A DNA stretch of 64,000 nt from Agrocybe praecox (GCA_964017145.1 OZ024851.1:2790001-2854000); one strand, 5' to 3'; positions 11,210-22,660 are shown, counted from the stretch's first letter. Made by a program: numbers and translations. Notes: generated from the sequence alone by a model not told the origin.

Positions 11210-12915
11210 TCACTCGTTGTTATCATCCTCGTCATCATCACAAATAACCCCTCTAATTCTACGATACTGCTTTATAATGTCGCATGCCTTTACCTTCACA
11301 TGCATGTCACCGTTTTTGGAATAGCAAAAAGTAGAGGCGAAGTTAGAACCATACTCAAGCCTTATCATATTAGCATATTGCTCTTCCTTCATCTTCCGCT
11401 CTGTGGCCAATTCCTTCAATATCGCCTTGTATCCAAGCTTCTTTCCATCTTTCGTAAACCGAGACCAAAACTGTTCAGGTGTACCCTTACGCCAGCATTC
11501 AACGAGGACCTATCAAGGATTTATCAGCACTATATTCATATAGCATAACGGCAAATAGTATATACGATACCTTCCAATCGAACCATTTACCTTTCGTCGC
11601 TTTCCATTGATCTGGCTTCCAACCTGACCCTGTCTTCGACGTATAGATGGCCTTCCAATAAATGAGGGGTATCGGCAACCCATTGATATGCAAGACCGAT
11701 ATACCATCCCAGTAACCTGTTGTATCATCCCACATATGATTGAGACCTGGCAAATCCTGAGCAAATGAAACTGCGGGAGGTGGAGGGACATCAGCAGCCG
11801 TAAATGTTATGCCTTGTCCATTTCCAAGAGTGAGTGTTCGGGTTTGTGATGAGTCTGACGTCGGGAGTTTCTTGGACTCGAGAGCGGGTGATGGTAGCTT
11901 CGAGACATGGCCAGAAGCGCGAGCATCGATACGGTCCACTGAGGTTGGCTGACCGGCACGAACAGGTGGTGGGTGGTGCATGCTGGATGTACCCGCACTG
12001 AGCTGTGATGCCAGTATTTGATCAAGTCTTGAGTGAACGGTCTCGATCCCTTCCATAATGGCCTGTTCAGATGCCTATCACGTAGTGACGAATTAACAAT
12101 TCAATGTGATTGATAGAAAAAGAGGGAATACATACCGCTGGACTGCCTGAAGACCTACGTGCTGCATTATGTGCGGCCAGTTCCATCCGTGTTTCTTCTT
12201 TACGGTATGGATACATATTCATAATCGCAACAGCCTGTAATATATGACTTTAATTATTGACAAATTATACTAGTAGAAAAAACGCACCCATTTGATGTCC
12301 GCTACATGTTGCGCCTTATTCCACCGTTGCTCGGGGACAACTGTTGAAAGAATCGATGGCAATCCTTGTGCCGGTAATCCGTTGTCGTTTTCGAACATCT
12401 TGTCACGGCGTAAAGCCGATTTCTTCTGAGGCTGTTTTCTTGTCGTATTGATCAATCGAGGTCCTAGATGAGATCGAGTAGTGCTTTTTCCGTGTAGCCT
12501 AATCATCTAATAAATACCGCTCCTCATCTCTGAGGTGAAAAGGACTCACAAGTTTTCCCATCGTGATTGATCCCCACTAAAATCTCTCAACCTCCGTCGT
12601 AGGGCGGTCATATTTCCTGAGTGCGGAAGATTGTAGCCTTTGCACATATCGACAAGAACCGGCTTTGAAATAGAATCCTCACTGAAAAACAATGATACGG
12701 TTTTATGATCAGGAACTTGACTCTTCGGAGATGCAGTGTACTACTACTCACATATTGGCGTATTTTATCTCAAACTGACCATCCACGTAGTTCCCAGGAA
12801 AGGGTAACATAGTTGTATTTGAGGCTTCTGCTTGTGAGGTGAACTGAGTATGACTGCCCGGAACCATTTGAACGGCATCCACTCTTTCCTCTTCTGAAAA
12901 CATGTTGATGTCCAT
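11210..12915 (-). CDS. SAP-domain DNA-binding protein of the recombinase module
   Basis: Exons 12915-12752, 12681-12550, 12498-12288, 12234-12136, 12074-11571 and 11509-11210 all join in phase, giving about 469 aa; an ATG at 12975 would add 20 residues. Exon 2 encodes a SAP-like helix-extended loop-helix (about residues 58-92: SKPVLVDMCKGYNLPHSG, then MTALRRRLRDFSG), a module that binds AT-rich or structured DNA. Next comes a basic stretch, a helical part (RRSSGSPAASEQAIMEGIE), a Pro/Ser-rich linker and a conserved-looking C-terminal unit: IHINGLPIPLIYWK-type with WDGISV before it, WKPDQWKATKGKWFDWK, and then VECWRKGTPEQFW. The end is acidic (DDDEDDNN). I do not know a named family for the C-terminal unit. 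It is convergent with the recombinase, suggesting a target- or end-binding partner. Confidence 0.75.
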
Positions 12916-12975
12916 GGCAACCCTTCGAAGGTAATGCCGGTGCCTAGGAATCACCCGAAGTGCAAGCAGTGACAA

Positions 12976-13863
12976 AAAAAAGACGCAGAGAAAGAGGCCG
13001 GCAGCAAAAAAGGTTGAGGATTCTGAGTCAAGACTTTCGTCAAGAACCCAGAGTTGCTGCTCTAACGAGGAAGGGGATCCATTGCTCAGACAGGGTCTAC
13101 CGGTGGTGACGGGCCTAAAAGTTGTATATTAGGAAATGCCGGGGGACTCAGAAACCCAGAAGGCTTAGCACCAGGGCGGGCAGCGACGACGACTCGACGA
13201 AACAAGGGCAAAGGGTGACGAGCCGCCAATCACAAGAAGCCCAAAAAGGAAGAGTACGGTTGAAGTGACAGAACACGGTCGTGCCGTGGCTGCCGACTCC
13301 AGAAAGGGAACGGCGCATCAGCACGTGTCCCCGAGACTGTCCTTTCCCAGAGAGAAGCAGACGAGCGCGCGAAAATGTCTCATCACTCACCATTTGCTCG
13401 GCTGGACGCCGGGGCCGGTCGTTCCGTTAGACCCTATGCTAAGGAACGTGCAAAACGAGAGCACGTGACTCGACCGAAAGCCTACGCGACATCTAAACGA
13501 GACGCGTTTGGGCAAGGCTCGCCGAAACCTGAGCGCTTGGAAGGCCTAAAACGGAAGCCCTGTGGCTGTACTAAACACTGAAAAAAAGAAAAGGAGAGGG
13601 TGGGAGGGAAAAGAAAATTTTTGGAGTTGCAGTGAGGACGCAAAGAGTGTTGCGTTGAGATGGACGAGGAGGAAAGAGAGGCAAGAAAGAAAGATTTTCG
13701 TAAACCTCCAGTTTATTAGAAATACGTACATCACGAAGCGGTCATAAATTTGACACATTTCAAAGGACGAGGGATGCGAGGAAATGAGATGGACGGGTCG
13801 GACCCGGCTCATCTTATCGCGGACGGGGTGTCCAATGGCTCTGGTCACCCCAGTGGTCACTCC
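12976..13863. other. spacer between the module and the degraded copy, no gene seen
   Basis: Short frames only. Parts are rich in AAAGAAGAG-type purines and GACGAG/CGAGCG motifs. The stretch 13780-13870 contains GGTCAC/GTGACC-type short inverted words, but no gene or clear repeat boundary was found. Confidence 0.4.
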
Positions 13864-13885
13864 CCGTTCGTGGGTGGTCACGTAA

Positions 13886-14461
13886 CCACTTCGAAACCTC
13901 GATCCCGGGTTTAGTCCGTGTGGTTCAAGCCCCGATTGGCACTCCGAAGACCTCCATATGCGCGAACATCAGCTAAAATGTATTCGGAGCCTTGAAGAAC
14001 AGTACGACCGCAGTATACTCTCTCACCATCACTTCGAGTGGATCGTATCATCCAAACCATCTATTCCCAATGAATGTCTTCTATTCTACTCATATGCACC
14101 AGTCAAGACTATTAACGACATATGGACCGAATGGACTGAAGGCTTAAACGGATGTCTATCAACTCAGCAATTAGGTGATATGTGGTCTGCTCGATGGCGA
14201 CGAAACCAAGAAGGCCTGAAGACGGAAGCTACCAGACGTAATGTCCTTATTAAGCTGGTTACGATGCTCTCAGAGAACCCGAACTGGAATCCTCAGCTTG
14301 CCTTGCGGTCTCTCTCCGAAAAATTTCCTGTTCCGGGAGGTTCAGATCCTCGCAAGTATCTTTATAGCACCTGTTCGTTCATTACTTATCTTCAAGACAA
14401 GAAACTTGGTGCTGCACGGAAGCAGGAAATTATAGACGAGGCATCTTCCTACTGTAAATAG
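13886..14461 (+). pseudogene. GCR1_C-type DNA-binding domain ORF, probably 5'-truncated Crypton remnant
   Basis: From the ATG at 13958 the frame gives 167 aa; the frame is open upstream to 13886. Residues 48-75 read INDIWTEWTEGLNG and LGDMWSARWRRN, the pattern of the GCR1_C domain (a W-EW-G-NG core followed by W..WR). This is the DNA-binding domain that Crypton recombinases carry at the C-terminus. The rest is helical (TRRNVLIKLVTML, ARKQEIIDEAS) and ends at TAG 14459-14461. No recombinase domain precedes it. The sister fragment on the other strand has extra coding sequence upstream of the shared part, which suggests this copy has lost its 5' portion. Alternatively it is a stand-alone DNA-binding gene. 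Confidence 0.6.
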
Positions 14462-14622
14462 AAGTTTAAGTTTGGTTTAAGTACGAGCCTGTAGGTCTGT
14501 TTTAAAATGAAATCTTTGTTCGAATAGCCTGCCATGCGCCTGGTTCCTTCTATCATCTCTCTTTCTTCTCAATTATTTCTCACTCAAATTTTATTCTTAA
14601 ACCAAAGAAAAGCAACAATATA

Positions 14623-14941
14623 ATGGGAATCTCCGGTCTCTGGAAGGCGTGTCTTTAAAAATTTCACTTTCACCGTATACTCAGGTCTAACTTTTGTGTA
14701 CGCAGGCAATTGGCAATCTTAACACCGTGCAAGACCTTTTAACATTTGCTACCTCACACGGTACGACTTTAACACGATGAAGGGATCTGTGTTTCTAGGC
14801 ATTGATATTAGGTAATTAAATTCCTTTGAATCCTGCAACTTATGATGAACTAATCTTTCTACCTTATTAAGTGTTATTATGGATGAGTGCATCACAGCAA
14901 GCCTCTTGGGAGGTCCTGGCCAACATCGTATTTATTAGGAC
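14623..14941 (+). pseudogene. degenerate 5' piece of a second XPG-like nuclease
   Basis: An ATG at 14623 gives MGISGLWK, the XPG/FEN1 start. After an intron-like gap (acceptor near 14706) comes AIGNLNTVQDLLTFATSHG, then a frame break. MKGSVFLGIDI carries the first catalytic Asp, and after another intron-like gap SVIMDECITASLLGGPGQH runs into a stop. No downstream metal-binding boxes were found before the inverted GCR1_C-related arm begins at 14988. It is oriented like, and directly follows, the GCR1_C ORF. Confidence 0.6.
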
Positions 14942-14987
14942 ACTCACCAACGCGCGCTGCGGACATTTTTCTACAAATTATGGTATT

Positions 14988-15395
14988 TGATACGATCCAC
15001 TCAAATTGATGAGGGAGTTTACTGCGGCCGTACTGTTCTTCAAGGCTCCGAATACATTTTAGCTGACGTTCACGCATATGGAGGTCTTCGGAGTGCCGAT
15101 CGGGGTTTGAACCACACGGACTAAACCCGGGATCGAGGTTTTGAAGTGGTTACGTGACCACCTGCGAACGGCACATCCGCCCTTGGATAACGTGGACTTC
15201 ACATAGTACCTCGTGTGTAATTGTACCAACCTGCACGGGAAATCTACTAGGATCGTGAAGGATACGCGTCGTCCCGGCAGATATCTCCCGCATCTTTCTA
15301 AGAGCCGTTCGCCTCTACTCCAAGATAACGTGAACCCGGTGTCCATATTCTTAGCGCACATTCTTAAATGCTTCATCATCCATGGTCCCGTTTGA
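14988..15395 (-). pseudogene. inverted fragment of the same GCR1_C-linked gene
   Basis: On the minus strand the arm encodes RERQLKCIRSLEEQYGRS, close to the plus-strand copy. Upstream, in another frame, is MREISAGTTRILHDPSRFP followed by QVGTITHEVLCEVHVIQGRM, ending in a stop. The break of frame and loss of the downstream GCR1_C core show it is not functional. It probably preserves the region that is missing from the 5' side of the plus-strand copy. Confidence 0.5.
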
Positions 15396-16071
15396 CGAAT
15401 GCACTCGGCAAGCTAGGACGAACTTCGAAGCCTCCGTCCCGTGAAAGCATAACCCATAGGGGCTCACCAATAAGTATGTAAATTTATTAGAGAACGTTAA
15501 TTGTACTAAAACTCAAACGCTGGCCTCTCCGCGAAGCGGCTTTGCACAATATATCACTAGGCTTTCCCAATTTTGTTAAAGCGCTTAAGTTACCGGCAAT
15601 CGCCGTAGATGGCCCAGGATTCTGATTCATCATCATGCACAAGCGTCGTTTAGAAATAATTGACGATGTCGGTACGATAATTTACCTTAGGCTCCAGATA
15701 TAGACCAGGATAATCCCTAATATGTGCCCCTTCTCCGCAGTCAAACCTATTTGAGCGTAAGAAGACTAGCGTTATCTAAATCCGAAACAGATACCACTTT
15801 CGGGTATGTAAATACCAAAATTCATGAGCTGAAAAAATAACGATGAGACTTTTTTTCCTGTAGGAGCATTATTCCCGAACATTCGATGAGAAATGAAATG
15901 GAATCTTAGTAATGCAACTTGAGCTTGATCACTAATCACTCAAAACGATGGTCATTGGTTGCGGATGTCAAGAAAAAATATCCTGAGACATAACGCGATT
16001 TGCCACATGGAGGTCATTTGTTGTTGTGCGTCATGCAGTAAATTCAGAGGTATACGGAAGGTCTAAAATGC
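15396..16071. other. intergenic, no gene seen
   Basis: No coding features were recognised. The last part, up to the TATA box at 16072, is the upstream region of the first dehydrogenase. Confidence 0.45.
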
Positions 16072-16077
16072 TATAAA
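16072..16077 (+). promoter_or_regulatory. TATA box of dehydrogenase copy 1
   Basis: TATAAA lies 57-62 bp upstream of the ATG at 16134. Four paralogs have the same hexamer at a comparable distance: 18111-18116, 20457-20462, and on the minus strand 25245-25250 and 51542-51547. This makes it a likely core promoter element. Confidence 0.6.
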
Positions 16078-16133
16078 TTGGCGACTTATGGATCCTTTCC
16101 TCTAGGCTTATCAAAACAGATCTCCCTACCGCA

Positions 16134-17568
16134 ATGTCAATTTTCAAAAGCGCCGAAGCACCAAAAACGAAGCTAGGTCACTACAGGCTCCTATCACCTA
16201 ATGCTGGTGTACATGTTTCACCGCTGCAGCTGGGTGCGATGAGTATTGGTGATAAATGGGCCGAGTTTGGCATGGGTAGTATGGACAAGGAATCTAGCTT
16301 TAAGCTCTTGGATGCGTACTACGAAAATGGAGGAAACTTCATTGACACTGCCAACAACTAGTATGTCAATTCACTGTGCTTTCTCGTATAATGGCTATCT
16401 GATTGTTCGATACACCATTACAGCCAGGATGAGACCTCGGAAGAATTTATAGGGGAGTGGGCCGAAAACAGAGGAATACGCGATCAGCTGTTTATCGCGA
16501 CCAAAGTTCGTCTCCACCATGTCCAGATTGCAAGCTTAAATTAAGGAATTCGAACAGTTCTCCAGCAACTTTAAGCGCGGTAAACAAAATGTGGCCCAGC
16601 AGATCATGTATACTGGAAACAGTGCAAAGTCCTTGCATGTTTCCGTGGAAGCTTCCCTCAAGAAACTTAGGACATCCTATATAGATCTGCTTTACGTTCA
16701 CTGGTGGGACTGGGATACAAGTGTGGAGGAAGTTATGAAATCCCTTCATCATCTCGTTGCGCAGGGAAAGGTTATCTACTTGGTAAGATCTTTTCTTGCC
16801 TCCCTGATGCATACTAAAGGATTTGTTTTAGGGTATTTCTGATACACCTGCCTGGGTCGTCTCTAGAGCAAATCAGTACGCTCGCGATCATGCATTGACG
16901 CCTTTCGTAGTTTACCAGGGAGCGTGGAGTATTCTCGATCGCTCTTTTGAGCGCGAGATTATTCCTATGGCGAAATCAGAGGGCATGGCTCTCGCACCAT
17001 GGAATGTCCTGGCTGCTGGAAGAATCAGGACCGACGAAGAAGAAGAAAGAAGACGTCAAACTGGCGAGAATGGTCGCACCATTTTCAATCCTCAATGGGA
17101 GCGCACCGATCAGGAGAAACTTGTCTGTAAGGCGCTCGAGAAAGTTGCTCAGGAGATCGGGGCGAAGCACATCACAGCTGGTACGTTTTCATATTTCCTC
17201 TAGGTGTAATATATCAATTGACAGAGCTATAAAATATTTTTCCAGTTGCAATCGCATACTTAATGCAAAAGACTCTTTATGTTTTCCCTATAGTTGGAGG
17301 CCGCAAAATTGAGCACTTGCTAGCCAACATTGAGGCCCTCGAAATTGTTTTGACAGACGAGCAGATTCAGTACCTCGACAGCGCTGTTTCCTTCGAGCCT
17401 GGATTCCCCACCTGGATGATTGTAAGATCTGGCATTTACTTCAAAATTAATGTTTAACTGATGTTTATGTAGGGTGATGGATCCTCTACTTCGAGATTCT
17501 TTGACAGTGTCGCAAAGGTTGATGCCCGTCCTCAGGCTCAGCCCGTTCGTCCAGTGAAAGATAACTAG
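16134..17568 (+). CDS. aryl-alcohol dehydrogenase, aldo-keto reductase family (copy 1)
   Basis: Predicted cytosolic NADP(H)-dependent reductase of the AKR9-type aryl-alcohol dehydrogenase/norsolorinate reductase group, which interconverts aromatic aldehydes and alcohols. Exons 16134-16360, 16424-16505, 16558-16782, 16832-17180, 17246-17421 and 17473-17568 give 384 aa, normal for the family. The AKR catalytic tetrad is present: D71 (NFIDTAN), Y76 (YQDETSEEF), K103 (FIATK) and H151 (YVHWWDWD). The cofactor end shows the usual [15 protein letters not shown] loop. The last exon encodes [10 protein letters not shown] and a Pro-rich tail. It lacks the intron that copies 2, 3 and 5 have before the GMALAP motif. 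It is the first of three tandem plus-strand copies. Confidence 0.93.
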
Positions 17569-18110
17569 AATATGAAACTGTATCCGCATTCCTCAGAATT
17601 AAAAAAAAAAAAGTTGTATGATGCTCGTCACTGGCACTCCCATCGAGAGGTGTCTCTCGATGAAAAAACCGAAGAATTTGGGCAGTGAGAAATGAAGTCG
17701 TTGTACGCATCGGCCATCACTCTGGGCTCATCGGCAGGCCCTGTCACTAATCGGCATCCATCGGCGGGGGCCTCATATTTATCTGGATAAACATCAGAAA
17801 GAAAGCCACTTGTTTTGAGCTAAAAGTTTACCCTTATTTAAACGTCCTAGGGCATAATCTTATGCACCCTTTTTGCTGTCCCCGAAAAATTTCAGGTTGT
17901 AGCACTGCCAATTCTTCCATTCGACCTCTTACGTCCAAAGTCAATGCATACGCGCGGGAGAAAAATACTATTCATAGACCTGCTTAAAACCATACCGATA
18001 ACACTAATCAATATTACCAGTCATTAGCGCCTGTAGTTTGAGCGACATTTTAACTGCTACTGGCGAATGCACAATGACGTTCTGGTCCGGCAGGGCATTT
18101 TTTGACAGGG

Positions 18111-18116
18111 TATAAA
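18111..18116 (+). promoter_or_regulatory. TATA box of dehydrogenase copy 2
   Basis: TATAAA within GGGTATAAAAGG, about 105 bp upstream of the ATG at 18221. Confidence 0.6.
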
Positions 18117-18220
18117 AGGAACTCCTATATTGCTGGAGAATATACTGAAGCCCTCAAAAACATATTTCTACGCCTACGTTTTTAAATTACCGTGATCTCT
18201 ATACATCAGGTGAAATCTTC

Positions 18221-19743
18221 ATGTCCAAGCCCACAGACGCACCGAAGACCAGGCTTGGTCGATATCGTCTCCTTTCTCCCACGGCCGGTGTGCACGTTTC
18301 TCCTTTGCAGCTCGGTGCAGGGAGTATCGGCGATGCATGGGCGAAGATTGGAATGGGCGAGATGAATAAAGACTCCAGCTTCAAGCTTCTCGACGCGTAC
18401 TTTGACAACGGGGGAAATTTTATCGATACAGCAAATTCTTAGTGCGTCAAGATCCACTTTTTTTTTTGTTTGAAATTCAATAAAATGTCGTTTCGCCGAT
18501 GATCTGTGTAGTCAAGACGGGACTTCAGAACTCTTCATTGGGGAATGGGCTGAAAAGCGTGGCATCAGAGACCAGCTGTTTATTGCTACCAAAGTATGTT
18601 GTTGGTCTACTAATAGCGCCCAATAATAAATTCTAATGTGTTATTTACGTTCCAGTACGCCTACAACTATAAGGCGCGAGACGACAACATCCAGCAGAAG
18701 GTCTTGTACATAGGAGGGAATGCTAAAGCAATGCACGTATCCGTGGCAGAATCGCTGAAGAAATTACGCACCACGTATATCGACCTTCTGTACATCCATT
18801 ACTGGGACTGGGATGCTGGTATAGAAGAGGTTATGAGATCACTTCATACGCTGATCGTCCAGGGTAAGGTCTTGTACCTGGTATGTGCTTCTTGGCCATA
18901 ACTTAGGTATAATTTAAATGAGTCTTACCTATTTTCTCTCTCTCTCAGGGTATCTCCGATACACCCGCGTGGGTCGTAGCAAAAGCAAATCAGTATGCTC
19001 GAGATCACTCCCTTACACCCTTTGTGATATACCAAGGTGTATGGAATGTCATGGAGCGCTCCTTTGAGCGTGAAATTATACCGATGGCTCGTCACGAAGG
19101 TATTTGTGAATAATTCACTTTTGATCACTACCTAATATTTCCATTGTAAGGTATGGCGCTGGCTCCATTTAGGGTGCTTGCTGGTGGAAAAATAAGGACC
19201 GACGAAGAAGAGGAAAGACGCCGCCAAACCGGTGAGAAAGGACGCACGATTAGTGGCCCTGATTGGGAGCGCACAGAGAAAGAAAAGCTTGTTTGCCGTG
19301 CATTGGAAAAGGTCGCGAAGGAAGTCGGGGCGAAATACATTTCTTCGGGTACGTAATTTCCATGGGGTGCTGAGCTTTTTGAGCGTATATATTAACATGC
19401 TGCACCTGCAGTTGCTATAGCATATGTCATGCAAAAGACAACTTACGTTTTTCCGGTCATAGGAGGCCGGAAAGTCGAGCATCTCCTTGAAAATATCGAG
19501 GCGCTCGAGATAGGCCTAAGCGACGAACAAATTAAATATTTGGAGAGCGTCGTTGACTTTGACCTCGGGTTCCCTACGGCTTTTATTGTGAGAATGCTAT
19601 TTTCTTCCTAAGTTCTTGTATTGTATCCTAACGAACACTTTGATTAGGGTGACGGCGTTACTCCCGGAATGTTTGGGGGTCCTAAGTATCCAAAGGATCC
19701 TCGTCCCATGGCTCAGCCTATTCGTCCTACATCCAACATATGA
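18221..19743 (+). CDS. aryl-alcohol dehydrogenase, aldo-keto reductase family (copy 2)
   Basis: Seven exons: 18221-18441, 18512-18593, 18656-18880, 18949-19099, 19151-19348, 19412-19587 and 19648-19743. All join in phase with GT-AG introns. The tetrad residues are conserved: Asp in NFIDTAN, Tyr directly after the first intron, Lys in FIATK, His in YIHYWDWD (HY instead of HW next to the catalytic His). It keeps the intron before GMALAP that copy 1 lacks. The C-terminal exon is [11 protein letters not shown] plus a Pro/Lys-rich tail, different from copies 1, 4 and 5. This substrate-pocket-side variation suggests divergence of substrate, which is inference. Confidence 0.93.
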
Positions 19744-20456
19744 TATTGATGTTGAAATTATTCAATGGTTGAGTTCCCTATCAATTTATCCCCACGATAT
19801 CTTCCTCGTAGACGCAATGCCCGTAGACACCACATGTTTACATTTTCACAACACATTGTCCGACCCGAGTGAAAATAAATGATTTTCGTTTCCGTTGTAG
19901 CTTCGGTTTTCGAGTTACAAGTCCTTTGCGCGTAATGAGGCTTGTCCTTTCGGACGCCGGGCCGTCAATCAGACGCGACGCGTTAATTGATGAGTCACAT
20001 GATTCCTTGACCCTGCCAGTGCCCCAAAAAAAAACAGCAACTTCAACCTGTTACCAACCTGTTACCTGCCCACACTTTCGTCCTTTATGAATTACGTCTG
20101 AACTTTCTTACTGGAGAAGTTGTCCCTTAATATGGTAGTCTCTCTGCTCCTAAACGTATAGACTAAAAGCTTTGGACGTTACTATTGGACTTCCATCTGC
20201 CTAATTCTCTCAAGAAAAGAGCGGCGGGGATTATGTAGGGTTGCGATGCAGATCCACAAGAACTGAGTTACTGCATGAGGTAGGCTTCTTGCTCTGATCT
20301 GCACGCTCAACATCGAATTTAGGCAGTTTACGTGCTTTTCTTTCTTCCTAAAGTTCTTCAAGAAATTATATACAGAAGTTCGTGAGGATAGAAAACTCCC
20401 AGAATGACCCTACGGACTAAATTCGTTCAATGAGGCCATATCATTACATCATCGAT

Positions 20457-20462
20457 TATAAA
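20457..20462 (+). promoter_or_regulatory. TATA box of dehydrogenase copy 3
   Basis: TATAAA about 72-77 bp upstream of the ATG at 20534, followed by a pyrimidine-rich leader. Confidence 0.55.
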
Positions 20463-20533
20463 CCCCTCTGAACTTCCCTCCTTGCCCCTCTTTTCTTTCT
20501 TGCCACTACAAGCCTTTCAAGGATCAGATACCA

Positions 20534-22046
20534 ATGTCCGAGTCGCCTTTTCAACCAGCACCTCCCCCAAAGACAGGACTTGGTAAATATCGCGTCTTGT
20601 CCTCAAATGCAGGCGTCCATGTCTCCCCTATCGTGCTTGGAACCATGAGCATTGGCGACAAATGGGACGACATTGGTATGGGCACTATGGACAAGCAATC
20701 TAGCTTCAAGCTCCTTGACGCTTATTACGACAACGGTGGCAACTTTATCGATACTGCGAACTGCTAGTGAGTGTCTGAAAATGTAAATATATGCGCATAT
20801 ATTTGATCCTTTTCCCAGTCAGGATGAAACTTCTGAGCAGTTCATCGGAGAATGGGCAGAAAAGAGAGATATTAGGGACCAGTTGTTTATTGCCACAAAG
20901 GTAAGGCCTTTTCTTGAAACAAGTATTGGAACTAATCTCTGTCATTTAATAGTTCTCCATGTGCCACAAGCAACGCGATAATTCTATCAATCAACGCGTC
21001 TTGTACGTCGGCAACAACTCAAAATCATTGCATATATCCATCGAGGCGTCGCTCAAAAAGTTGAGGACGAACTACATCGACCTCTTGTATCTGCATTGGT
21101 GGGACTATGATACCAGCATCGAAGAAGTCATGCGCTCTCTCCATAACCTTGTTCTGCAAGGAAAAGTCCTTTACCTCGTAAGTTCATAGTTTTTCAGGTC
21201 ATATATACGCATATATTTACAAAATAAACCTTATAGGGCGTTTCGGACACGCCTGCATGGGTCGTCTCTAAGGCCAATCAGTACGCTCGTGACCATGCAT
21301 TGACTCCCTTTGTCATTTATCAAGGAGCATGGAACGTCATGGAACGCTCCTTTGAGCGTGAAATAATTCCGATGGCCAGGTCGGAAGGTATGCCGTTATA
21401 CTTTCTCTGCAACATGTTGACCCATACCTTGTTTCTCTCAGGCATGGCCCTTGCGCCTTGGAACGTTCTTGCGGGAGGAAGGATACGTACAGATGAAGAA
21501 GAAGAAAGACGCAGGAAAACAGGAGAGAAAGGACGTGCCATGATGGGCGCAAATTGGGAGCGTAATGAGAAAGAAAAAATAATCTGCAAGGCTTTAGAGA
21601 AGGTCGCAAGTCAAGTTGGAACAAATAGTATTACGGCGGGTACGTAACTTTAAGGTGTTTTTGTTCTACTAGACACATCTAAACTCGTCGCTTCTTTAAC
21701 AGTGGCTATCGCATATATCATGCAAAAGACAACAAATGTATTCCCCATTATCGGAGGAAGGAAAGTCGAGCACTTGATTTCCAACATCGAAGCCCTCAAC
21801 GTCTCATTGTCGGACGAGCAAATTAAATCTCTTGAAAATGACGTTGAGTTCGACCCTGGTTTCCCATCTACCTTGATTGTACGTTTGATATGTTTTTCTA
21901 CTATTCACCGAGTCGGCGTTTATTGCTCGTTTTATTTAATTTAGGGTGATGGGTCCAGTCCAATGTTTTTGATGGCATGCTCGGCGCCTACTGAGAAGCT
22001 TCCCAAGGCTCAACCTATTCGCCCGACTCCAAAGACTGCAAACTAA
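20534..22046 (+). CDS. aryl-alcohol dehydrogenase, aldo-keto reductase family (copy 3)
   Basis: Exons 20534-20766, 20819-20900, 20953-21177, 21237-21387, 21442-21639, 21703-21878 and 21945-22046 join in phase. The tetrad is intact: Asp in NFIDTAN, Tyr in YQDETSEQF, Lys in FIATK, His in YLHWWDYD. The gene has the full seven-exon structure shared with copies 2 and 5. The final exon reads [15 protein letters not shown] and then the [10 protein letters not shown] tail. It is followed 615 bp downstream by the EasG/NmrA-like reductase on the same strand, so co-regulation is possible. Confidence 0.93.
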
Positions 22047-22660
22047 GGCTGGTACGTGATAACCATGACATATAATTTGATACTTTCAATGTGGAAATAA
22101 GCACGCGATAAACCAATGCCCACTGGTGTTATATGGTTATAATTCTTTCTAGTACGCTCGCCGCTTTCTCTTCTTACTTCCAGCTCCAATCCAGCTCTGC
22201 AATTCGTTTTAAATTGATGTTTGTTACTTAAGTTATGCACGTGACTTTGACGCGCGTCGCGTTTCAAATTGAAACTCGAGTCCGCACATTGCCGATTCTC
22301 GCTTATGAGACACAAAAACTTGCATTTCAATGACGCGAACGAACGAACGATGTTTCCCTTGGCTTGAGCATCGTCCTCAACTCGGATTGACAAATAACAG
22401 TTACGCTCAAAGTGCAGTCTTCAGTGCTGCCGAGCGTACGCGTTGGTTTAATCCACTTCAAGCCGGCCGACAACATCGTGGAAATGTTCGGCGTTTATGC
22501 TGCCTTGCATAGAGATGATACCACGACGTCGCAGCTGATGACAAGAAATTTCTTGACTGTATATACCGTGCGCGGACTATGTCGTTGTTTATAAGAAAGT
22601 GGTCAGAGCTATCATTTAGAATAGCATACCACAGATAAATCTCTTCAAATATTCTCAAAC

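Larger units (their letters stand above)
7567..12915. mobile_element. putative Crypton-like module: XPG nuclease + tyrosine recombinase + SAP protein
   Basis: Three DNA-processing genes are packed into 5.3 kb with little spacing. An XPG/FEN1-like nuclease (+) stops 284 bp before the start of a Crypton-type tyrosine recombinase (+), whose stop is 109 bp from the stop of a convergent SAP-domain gene. Cryptons are known fungal DNA elements that move with a tyrosine recombinase and lack long terminal repeats. A degraded copy with GCR1_C and XPG pieces lies 1-2.5 kb downstream. All three genes keep their reading frames across all introns. The ends of the element are not defined; no terminal inverted repeat or target duplication was seen by eye. 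That this is one mobile unit is inference from content and spacing. Confidence 0.5.
13864..15171. repeat. imperfect inverted repeat of about 185 bp flanking GCR1_C/XPG remnants
   Basis: The left arm (13864-14050) and right arm (14988-15171) are reverse complements with scattered differences. Landmarks are CCGTTCG..GTGGTCACGTAACC, the block AACCTCGATCCCGGGTTTAG, TCCGAAGACCTCCATATGCG, AAAATGTATTCGGAGCCTTG and GTGGATCGTATCA. Both arms encode the same peptide (MRE-QLKCIRSLEEQY), so they are two oppositely oriented copies of one gene segment rather than transposon termini made of noncoding sequence. Confidence 0.8.

Noticed and set aside
12504..12561. Separate small gene starting MGKL inside the SAP locus
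   Set aside because: Using the acceptor before 12498 joins the SAP exon to the next exon in frame, so a single gene explains both.
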